Shown here piece by piece: positions 1 to 5,237 of a DNA stretch of 5,237 bases. The stretch is taken from assembly GCA_900556395.1 (NCBI GenBank), contig USOQ01000104.1, positions 1 to 5,237 on the forward strand, read 5' to 3'. This DNA comes from Candidatus Segatella caccae. Its GTDB lineage: Bacteria; Bacteroidota; Bacteroidia; Bacteroidales; Bacteroidaceae. The notes under the pieces were generated by a model. The model was given only the letters and a program-made list of their open reading frames with translations, was not told the DNA's origin and ran no database searches. Each line of letters opens with the position of its first letter. The stretch's first letter is position 1. The position numbers and the translations under genes were made by a program.

Positions 1-32
1 TGCATTCAGAAACATCAAATAATCAGATAGTT

Positions 33-1325
33 ATGAAGAGAAATGCCATCAAATACCTATATCAATGGAAAGCAAGCAACGACCGAAAGCCGTTGATCAT
101 GCTTGGAGCCCGCCAGGTTGGCAAAACCTGGCTGATGCAGGAATTTGCCAAAGAGGCCTATCTCCGTAGTGCGTATGTAAACTTCGAAGACAATGAAATG
201 CTCCGGGATGTTTTTGCGCATGACTTTGATATTCCCCGCATTATTAATAGCATACAATGGAGTACAGGAGTTTCTATAGACGAAGATACACTTATCATTC
301 TTGATGAGATACAAGAAGCGCCCAGGGGTATCACCGCATTAAAGTATTTTGCAGAAAAAGCACCTCAATATCATGTGGTGGCTGCAGGTTCATTGCTCGG
401 AATAGCGATGCATCAGAATGACTCTTTTCCTGTAGGTAAGGTAGATTTCATGCATTTATATCCCCTTACATTCTTTGAATTCCTGGATGCAATTGGTGAA
501 GGCAGGATGGTGGAACTGCTCATGAAAAAGGATTGGAATATGATAACTATGTTCCGGAATAAATTTGAGGAATGCCTGCGTCAGTATTATCTGGTAGGGG
601 GAATGCCGGCTGTTGTCCAGTCTTTTGCCAGTGAGGGGAATCTGTCTAAAGTCAGAAGCATTCAAAAAGGAATCCTTGAAGCGTATGAGCGTGATTTTTC
701 CAAACATGCCCCGGCTATAGAAGTTCCACGTATCCGAATGGTATGGAAATCCATCCCATCCCAACTCGCCAAGGAAAACAAGAAATTCATCTATGGTGCC
801 GTGAAGGAAGGATCCAGAGCAAAGGATTTTGAGCTCGCCATCGAATGGCTGAAAGATGCAGGGCTGATCTATAAGGTAAACCGCTGTAAGAAAGCCCTGT
901 TGCCATTGGCTGCATACGAGGATTTCTCTGCTTTCAAGTTATTCCTGTCTGATGTGGGACTGATGGGAGCCATGAGCAATATTCCTGCCCAAAGCTTGCT
1001 GGAAGGAAATGTGCTGTTTTCTGATTTTAAGGGGGCGCTGACAGAACAGTATGTCCTGCAGCAGCTTAAGGAGAATTCTTCCCTGTCTATCTATTATTGG
1101 TCGGCAGAAAATTCACGTGGTGAAATAGATTTCCTGGTGCAGGATGAGGAAAGAATCATTCCGATAGAAGTAAAGGCTGAGGAGAATTTGCAGGCTAAGA
1201 GTCTGAGGACGTTTGTGGAGCGCAATCAGGGATTGAAAGGTATGCGCCTATCCATGTCACCTTATAGAGAGCAGGATTGGCTTGCTAATTATCCTTTATA
1301 TTCTGTATCTGCAATATTCGACTAA
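33..1325 (+). CDS. AAA-type ATPase with C-terminal DUF4143 / nuclease-like region
   Basis: Complete 430-residue protein of the AAA_14 + DUF4143 family, which is common in Bacteroidota and archaea; its cellular role is not established. Seen in the sequence: a Walker A motif GARQVGKT at residues 25-32, a Walker B motif LIILDEIQ at 87-94 (D91, E92), and a sensor-like VVAAGSLLG at about 115-123. The family's LYPLTFFEFL segment is at about 142-151 and the DUF4143-type LVGGMP at about 187-192. The C-terminal stretch contains GEIDFLV and PIEVKA; D366, E379 and K381 are spaced like a PD-(D/E)XK nuclease core. No signal peptide or membrane segment is visible, so a cytoplasmic protein is expected. ATG at 33 is the only ATG start in this frame in the window. 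The frame stays open upstream to base 1, but the N-terminus already begins as family members do and the length is typical (about 400 residues). The gene converges on the lipoprotein gene, so it is not in that operon. The family assignment is firm; catalytic activity is inference. Confidence 0.93.
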   Translation: MKRNAIKYLYQWKASNDRKPLIMLGARQVGKTWLMQEFAKEAYLRSAYVNFEDNEMLRDVFAHDFDIPRIINSIQWSTGVSIDEDTLIILDEIQEAPRGITALKYFAEKAPQYHVVAAGSLLGIAMHQNDSFPVGKVDFMHLYPLTFFEFLDAIGEGRMVELLMKKDWNMITMFRNKFEECLRQYYLVGGMPAVVQSFASEGNLSKVRSIQKGILEAYERDFSKHAPAIEVPRIRMVWKSIPSQLAKENKKFIYGAVKEGSRAKDFELAIEWLKDAGLIYKVNRCKKALLPLAAYEDFSAFKLFLSDVGLMGAMSNIPAQSLLEGNVLFSDFKGALTEQYVLQQLKENSSLSIYYWSAENSRGEIDFLVQDEERIIPIEVKAEENLQAKSLRTFVERNQGLKGMRLSMSPYREQDWLANYPLYSVSAIFD

Positions 1326-1386
1326 TTTCACTCAAATCGTATCAAGTTATTTTTTCCCGTCACTAAGTTGTTGTGTTGGACATCCA

Positions 1387-1394
1387 TAACTTTG
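1387..1394 (+). promoter_or_regulatory. Candidate Bacteroidota -7 element (TAACTTTG)
   Basis: TAACTTTG exactly matches the TAnnTTTG consensus of the primary sigma factor in Bacteroidota. The upstream -33 element is weak: TTG occurs at 1368-1370 and 1371-1373, leaving spacers of 16 and 13 bases, shorter than usual. It points into the convergent intergenic region and towards the antisense strand of the lipoprotein gene, where no recognised gene lies. The only downstream reading frame before that is a 29-codon ORF at 1403-1492. An 8-base match with four fixed T/G positions can occur by chance in A/T-rich DNA, so this is tentative. Confidence 0.3.
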
Positions 1395-1437
1395 TTGCCA
1401 CTATGGTTAATACAATCATCTTCGAGTTACAGTTCCC

Positions 1438-1471
1438 AAAAAGGCATGACGCAAATCGCTTGCGCCATGCC
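1438..1471 (-). terminator. Rho-independent terminator of the receptor-lipoprotein unit
   Basis: Bases 1443-1454 and 1460-1471 form a 12-bp inverted repeat around a 5-base loop. Read on the minus strand, the stem pairs throughout, with a single G-U wobble, and is followed directly by five T (1442 down to 1438). On the plus strand the same position is an A-C mismatch and no T-run follows, so the structure is polar and suits minus-strand transcription. It starts about 40 bases after the lipoprotein stop codon, as expected for the end of that transcription unit. Confidence 0.85.
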
Positions 1472-1511
1472 CGACATATAGAATCCTTATAGTCAAAATA
1501 GAAATGAAAAG

Positions 1512-3005
1512 TTAGTATTGTGCGTTCTGTGGGTCGAAGTTGGTCCAACCGTTCAGCCAGTTGTTGCTGCCATCGAATGCACCGATAAAGGTTACTGTGT
1601 CAAAGCCTGTCCAGCCAGAGAATGATGCTGCACCGAGTAAAGGACTTCCTGCAATAGGAGTGTAACCGTCGGCACTTACCAGTGAGGTCCATGATGCGAA
1701 GTACTTGTTGGTTGGCTCTGAACTGAAGAAGGTGTGGCTGTATGACTGCTGATTCTTGTCGATGTCCGTCTTGTTGACAGCATCGTAGAGGTAATCCTCA
1801 TACTTCTTGTTGGCATCACTTCCTATCGCATCCATACCGGCAAAATAAACATTCTGGAGCTTGAACTTCTTATCCTTGGCATTCTGAACAGTTTCACCCT
1901 TCTCACCGTCGATAATCAAGCCGATAGGCCAGCCTAAGGCTACAGAGTTGATGCAGTTGAGATTGGAAGAACGGCGAATCTGCATGGCTGCCTGGAACTT
2001 GCCGAGTGCAGAACCGTTGTTTGGATTGTATGCACCAGCGTTGATATAGTTTGTTGTATTCTCAAACTTATCATCCAAAACCTTAGGACCAACGAAGGTG
2101 ATGTTGGAGAAAGTGGCTGTGGTACGAGGATCCACGGTAGCACCATCAGCGCAGTTGTCGCTCTCGAAACCATTGCTCTGAGAGGTATCGGCAATCTTAC
2201 TGTCGCGGATAGAGAGACCATACTGTACCTTTCCTGAGAAACCGTTGTCGGTATCGAAGTCATCATCCCAACCCTTGTAGGCTACGAGATACTTACAATT
2301 CACAGTACCACCAAACCACTCGAAGGAATCATCATTAGAGTAAGACACCTGTACGTGGTCGATCTGTGTACCAGAACCTACAGAACCTAAGGTAAGACCA
2401 TTGATCTCCTTATCCTTCTGGAAAGGATAACCTGCAAACTCGATGCGGACATAGCTCAATGCTCCTGAATTGTCGGTATCGTCTGTACCGCCATGTTGTG
2501 TACGAGGACCACCCTCTATCTGTTGCTGTGTCTGGTTGTTCTTAGCCTTACCGCAGAGGATGATGCCACCCCAATCGCCAGGCTTTCTGCTTCCTGCAGC
2601 CTCTTCAGATGTGAAAACGATAGGCTCTGTGGCTGTACCTTTGGCGATGAGTTTACCGCCACGCTCTGCGATAAGGGCTGCCTTGCTTTGCTTGTCGCCC
2701 TTGATGATAGTGCCTGGTTCGATGGTGAGTTCAGCACCATCTGCGATATATACCCATCCCTTGAGGAGATAAGTGCCTTTCTTTAAAGTCTGCTTGCCTG
2801 TGAAAACGAATTCCTGGTCGCCGTTTCCGATTTGTGTTCCGTTGGCGTTCTCCTTGTTGTCAGTTTCGAAGAGGATGTGGTCGCAAGCCTTCAAGCCGCC
2901 ATTGGTAGTCCACTTGTACTCGGTATTGCTACCACCATTACCATCATCGTCACTGCTGCAACTGCTCAACATGGCAGATGCTGCGAGGATGCCTATGCAT
3001 CCCAT
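1512..3005 (-). CDS. Surface-exposed right-handed beta-helix lipoprotein
   Basis: A 497-residue predicted lipoprotein. The lipobox is LSSC with C16 as the lipidated residue. It is followed by SSDDDGN, which resembles the Bacteroidota lipoprotein export signal, so placement on the outside of the outer membrane is likely. After a Gly/Ser-rich linker come beta-helix rungs: LLKGWVYIADGAELTIEPGT at about 80-99, a RGGKLIAKGTATEPIVFTS stretch at about 115-133, GDWGGIILCGKA at 143-154, and LSYVRIEFAGY at about 183-193. DDSFEWFGG lies at 225-233 and an acidic GWDDDFDTDNGF at 245-256. These are hallmarks of a large Bacteroidota family often found beside TonB-dependent receptors and often annotated only as hypothetical. 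No catalytic residues can be assigned. The gene follows the receptor gene and is probably co-transcribed with it. The ATG at 3005 is the only start codon in frame after the upstream TAA, but it gives a signal peptide without Lys or Arg. A better n-region lies in another frame at 3031-3005, so the 5' end may be frameshifted. The ligand is unknown; binding a nutrient for the receptor is inference. Confidence 0.88.
   Translation of the reverse strand: MGCIGILAASAMLSSCSSDDDGNGGSNTEYKWTTNGGLKACDHILFETDNKENANGTQIGNGDQEFVFTGKQTLKKGTYLLKGWVYIADGAELTIEPGTIIKGDKQSKAALIAERGGKLIAKGTATEPIVFTSEEAAGSRKPGDWGGIILCGKAKNNQTQQQIEGGPRTQHGGTDDTDNSGALSYVRIEFAGYPFQKDKEINGLTLGSVGSGTQIDHVQVSYSNDDSFEWFGGTVNCKYLVAYKGWDDDFDTDNGFSGKVQYGLSIRDSKIADTSQSNGFESDNCADGATVDPRTTATFSNITFVGPKVLDDKFENTTNYINAGAYNPNNGSALGKFQAAMQIRRSSNLNCINSVALGWPIGLIIDGEKGETVQNAKDKKFKLQNVYFAGMDAIGSDANKKYEDYLYDAVNKTDIDKNQQSYSHTFFSSEPTNKYFASWTSLVSADGYTPIAGSPLLGAASFSGWTGFDTVTFIGAFDGSNNWLNGWTNFDPQNAQY
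2961..3005 (-). other. Lipoprotein signal peptide (residues 1-15)
   Basis: The peptide is MGCIGILAASAMLSS, followed by C16 at bases 2960-2958. The hydrophobic core and the Leu-Ser-Ser-Cys lipobox are clear. The usual charged n-region is missing from this start, which makes it atypically short for a Bacteroidota lipoprotein. Adding residues from the overlapping upstream frame (Met-Met-Asn-Lys-Met-Tyr-Leu-Met) would give a normal one. Confidence 0.7.
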
Positions 3006-3074
3006 TACATTAAATACATCTTGTTCATCATTGTTTTTTGTTTTTTATTTAACAAACATCTAATATTATCTTTT
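3005..3074 (-). promoter_or_regulatory. Intercistronic region with A-rich translation initiation and 8-codon ORF
   Basis: This gap separates the receptor stop (TAG, 3077-3075) from the lipoprotein start. On the minus strand it is A/T-rich, with two A6 runs just before an ATGATG at 3031-3026, and has no purine-rich Shine-Dalgarno, as is usual for Bacteroidota translation starts. From 3031 a frame reads MMNKMYLM and stops at TAA (3007-3005), which overlaps the ATG at 3005 as TAATG. The A-rich leader sits directly before the 3031 start, not the 3005 start, suggesting ribosomes load at 3031. I see no good TAnnTTTG promoter or terminator here, so co-transcription with the receptor is most likely. 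Confidence 0.5.
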
Positions 3075-5237
3075 CTAAAATTTATATATCGCCTGCAGTC
3101 CTATGTTTCTGCCCGGTTTATAGCATCTTGCTATTTCTTCTACTTCCTTCTTGCTTCCGTCGCTATACGTTACATCAGCAAACTGTTTGTAGTATATCTT
3201 TTCTGCCAATAGGTCTCTGATGTTGAGTTTCAGTTCCAGGTGACTGCCAAACTTTTTGGCAAACGAGAGGTCGATGGTGTTGCGAGGCATCTCGTAGCTG
3301 TGGGGCACTCGTGCATTGGAGTCATCGCCAGAGCTTCCCTCGCTTCTTCCTACACCGATTATTCGTTTTCCGATGCGGTTGTAGAGGATGGCTATGTCCA
3401 TCTTGAGGGGTTCGTTCTTATAGAAAAGCCCCGTGTTGATGAGGTATGGCGATTGTCCCTGCATGGGCCTGTTCTCCTCCTGGGCACCTTTCTCAAACTG
3501 CACCTTGCTCTTGATCAAGGCACCATTAAACGACCAACTGAAGTTGCGAAGACCTATAAAGTCGAGATTCTTGCGTATGTCCAACTCTATGCCGTAGTTG
3601 TTGGCACTCTTCGCATTCTTGTATGAATAGATGAGGTCGGTTCCGCCAGCCACGGTGTAGGTCCATTCTATGGGCGAGTCGAAGTGCTTATAGAAGACTG
3701 CCAATGAGATGAGTTCTCCACGGGAAGGATACCATTCGTAGCGCAAGTCGAGATTGTCGACATAGCAGTTTTTCAACTCGGTATTTCCCTGCACGTTGCT
3801 TGCCAAGTCGAAGTCGTAGTAAACAGATGAAGAAACCTCACGAAACTCAGGTCGGTTGATGCTGCGTCCGTACGAGAGTCGTATCTGATGCTGGTCGTTC
3901 AACTTATAGGTGGTATTTAGAGAAGGGAAGAAGTCGTTGGTCTTGTAGTGGCGGCTCGTCTCGCTCTTCTCGTAGTCGCGTGTGTTGGAAATGAGTTCCA
4001 TGTCGTTGTGTTCAAAGCGGACACCAGCGTGGATGCCGAATTGTCCAAAGGGGAGAGACAGAATAAGGTATCCTGCGCCTAATGTGTTGTGTCCGCGATA
4101 GTTGTTGCGCATCTGCTTCTCTTCCAATAGGTATAGCTTGTCGTAGCCCATGTTTGCCTCATCAGAGAGGAGAGTGGGGATGTCGCTGTGTCGGAAGTCG
4201 GATGGCATATTGTTGTTAGAAACATTCCAGTTGTAGATGAAGTTACGAGTGAGGTACTCTCTGCTGCGATACTCGCCATAGGCACCCACCTGCAAGTCTG
4301 GCTCAAAGTTGCCAAACTTGAAGTGGTGCTTGTCGTTGATACCAAGAGAGAGAATGTGCTCGTCGAGTTGTGTCCACTCGCGGGATATGTCGTTTCCGGT
4401 GCTCAGGGCATACACACCCGATTCGAGAGCATCGTCGATGAGATATCTACGACGGTCAGGCAAATGACGGTTGGCATACGCATACCCGATACTCCAGTCA
4501 AGGGCATCGCTGGTGAAGGTGTGCTTGCCGGTAAGCTGACCGTTATATGTAGTTCGACTGCGGTAGTAATACTCAGCACTTCGCTCCAGGTTCGACTGTG
4601 CGCTCACACCGTCACGCCAGGTGTATCGGCTTGTAGCCAATTGGTTGAAGATGTTCTTGAGCTGGTACTTGTGGTTGCCGTCCTTGGAGAGGAGGGTGAA
4701 GTTGAGCATGGCTCCGAGTCTGACATGATTATTATATTGGTCGTCGACAGAATGACGCAGATAGTTGGGCTTGTCGTTGATAGCATCGTAGATGCCATAC
4801 AGGTTGTTTTCCATATCCTCGTAGGTGCGATATTCATTGGTGTAGTTCAGCGCGGCAAGCATGCCGAGTGTTCTGCCGCCCAACATCCATCGGTGGTTCA
4901 AGCAGGCTGCTAACTTTAGGTCGCCCAATGGCTTTTTGCTCTTTACCATCCAGTCGTTGTTCAGGTGGTTGCCCAAGAGCGATGTGGCATAGTTGTCCAA
5001 GGCGTTGCCATTGGCATCGAGTTGAGGAGCTAAGGCAGCATTGATACCTCCGTGAATACTCCGCATCCCATTGTCGAAAGCTAAGAAGTCGGTAGCTGAA
5101 CCTTTAGAATAAGAAAAGTCTTGGAAGGCTGTAGCGGTATTCCAGTTGCCTCCTACGGATAAAGAGAAACTGTTTTCTGCCGGAATCTCTTTGGTGTTGA
5201 CGATGATAAAACCACCCGAATAGTCGGCAGGATATTC
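3075..5237 (-). CDS. TonB-dependent outer-membrane receptor, C-terminal 720 residues (5' end beyond window)
   Basis: The reading frame is open from the window edge at 5237 to TAG at 3077-3075. The internal Met at 5066 is not the start: 57 further codons upstream of it read as receptor sequence. Those begin EYPADYSGGFIIVNTKE, which matches the end of a TonB receptor plug domain (the SGGxIxxxTK pattern). The rest is the 22-stranded barrel expected of the family, with alternating aromatic/polar strands. Conserved family pieces include SYGRSINRPEFRE at about visible residues 456-468, a following YYDFDLASNVQGN segment, DNLDLRYEWYP, and a late LNIRDLLAEKIYY strand. The protein ends IGLQAIYKF, with the C-terminal Phe typical of outer-membrane barrels. 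The signal peptide, probable carboxypeptidase-regulatory-like domain, TonB box and most of the plug lie outside the window. The protein would import a ligand across the outer membrane using TonB energy. The downstream lipoprotein gene is its likely partner. It reads more like a classic TonB receptor than a SusC, and no SusD is present. The substrate cannot be assigned. Confidence 0.93.
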   Translation of the reverse strand, partial: EYPADYSGGFIIVNTKEIPAENSFSLSVGGNWNTATAFQDFSYSKGSATDFLAFDNGMRSIHGGINAALAPQLDANGNALDNYATSLLGNHLNNDWMVKSKKPLGDLKLAACLNHRWMLGGRTLGMLAALNYTNEYRTYEDMENNLYGIYDAINDKPNYLRHSVDDQYNNHVRLGAMLNFTLLSKDGNHKYQLKNIFNQLATSRYTWRDGVSAQSNLERSAEYYYRSRTTYNGQLTGKHTFTSDALDWSIGYAYANRHLPDRRRYLIDDALESGVYALSTGNDISREWTQLDEHILSLGINDKHHFKFGNFEPDLQVGAYGEYRSREYLTRNFIYNWNVSNNNMPSDFRHSDIPTLLSDEANMGYDKLYLLEEKQMRNNYRGHNTLGAGYLILSLPFGQFGIHAGVRFEHNDMELISNTRDYEKSETSRHYKTNDFFPSLNTTYKLNDQHQIRLSYGRSINRPEFREVSSSVYYDFDLASNVQGNTELKNCYVDNLDLRYEWYPSRGELISLAVFYKHFDSPIEWTYTVAGGTDLIYSYKNAKSANNYGIELDIRKNLDFIGLRNFSWSFNGALIKSKVQFEKGAQEENRPMQGQSPYLINTGLFYKNEPLKMDIAILYNRIGKRIIGVGRSEGSSGDDSNARVPHSYEMPRNTIDLSFAKKFGSHLELKLNIRDLLAEKIYYKQFADVTYSDGSKKEVEEIARCYKPGRNIGLQAIYKF

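Noticed and set aside
1347..1357. T-rich run after the ATPase stop as a plus-strand terminator
   Set aside because: The six-T run is present, but only a weak 4-bp ATTT/AAAT pairing lies upstream of it, so no credible hairpin supports termination.
1363..1548. 61-codon minus-strand frame overlapping the lipoprotein 3' end and the terminator
   Set aside because: It starts inside the lipoprotein gene in another frame, runs through the terminator hairpin, and its composition is not protein-like.
2470..2786. Two overlapping plus-strand frames of about 100 codons inside the lipoprotein gene
   Set aside because: They are antisense shadows of a well-recognised beta-helix gene; the Cys/Leu/Pro-rich translation is an artefact of frame.
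3032..3074. Separate promoter for the lipoprotein in the intercistronic gap
   Set aside because: The nearest candidate on the minus strand, TAGATGTTTG, has four rather than two bases between TA and TTTG, so it does not match the -7 consensus.
3240..3626. 128-codon plus-strand open frame
   Set aside because: It lies wholly antisense to the receptor barrel and shows no family motif or initiation signal.
4188..4913. 241-codon plus-strand open frame inside the receptor gene
   Set aside because: It is antisense to clear TonB-receptor coding sequence, has no recognisable domain and is rich in repeated Val/Ile/Glu typical of a reverse-frame shadow.
5064..5066. ATG at 5066 as the receptor start
   Set aside because: The 57 codons upstream remain open and encode the conserved end of a plug domain, so this Met is internal and the true start is outside the window.

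Overview
The window most likely comes from a Bacteroidales genome, probably in the Prevotella/Segatella group. The genus is a guess; the order is better supported. The support is a TonB-dependent outer-membrane receptor, a lipoprotein whose lipidated Cys is followed by Ser-Ser-Asp-Asp-Asp (the Bacteroidota surface-export pattern), A-rich translation starts without a clear Shine-Dalgarno, and one exact match to the Bacteroidota -7 promoter element TAnnTTTG. No RNA gene, insertion sequence, CRISPR array or phage gene is visible.

Layout. On the plus strand, 33-1325 encodes a complete AAA-type ATPase with a C-terminal DUF4143/nuclease-like region. It is followed by a 186-base convergent intergenic region (1326-1511). 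That region holds a strong intrinsic terminator for the minus strand at 1438-1471, plus a puzzling promoter-like element and a 29-codon ORF on the plus strand. On the minus strand, 5237 down to 1512 is a two-gene unit. First comes the 3' part of a TonB-dependent receptor: the last 720 codons are visible and the frame runs off the window edge at 5237. After a short A/T-rich gap comes a surface lipoprotein predicted to fold as a right-handed beta-helix. The unit ends at the terminator.

How the genes work together. The receptor and the lipoprotein look like an outer-membrane uptake pair: a gated barrel plus a surface-exposed accessory lipoprotein, analogous to SusC/SusD but with no SusD-like protein. 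The ligand cannot be read from the sequence. The ATPase is on the opposite strand and is probably functionally unrelated.

The most notable local feature is the start of the lipoprotein gene. The only in-frame ATG gives a signal peptide with no positive charge. A better n-region (Met-Met-Asn-Lys...) lies just upstream in another frame, which ends in a TAATG stop/start overlap. This could be a one-base frameshift in the genome or assembly, a programmed shift, or coupled re-initiation.
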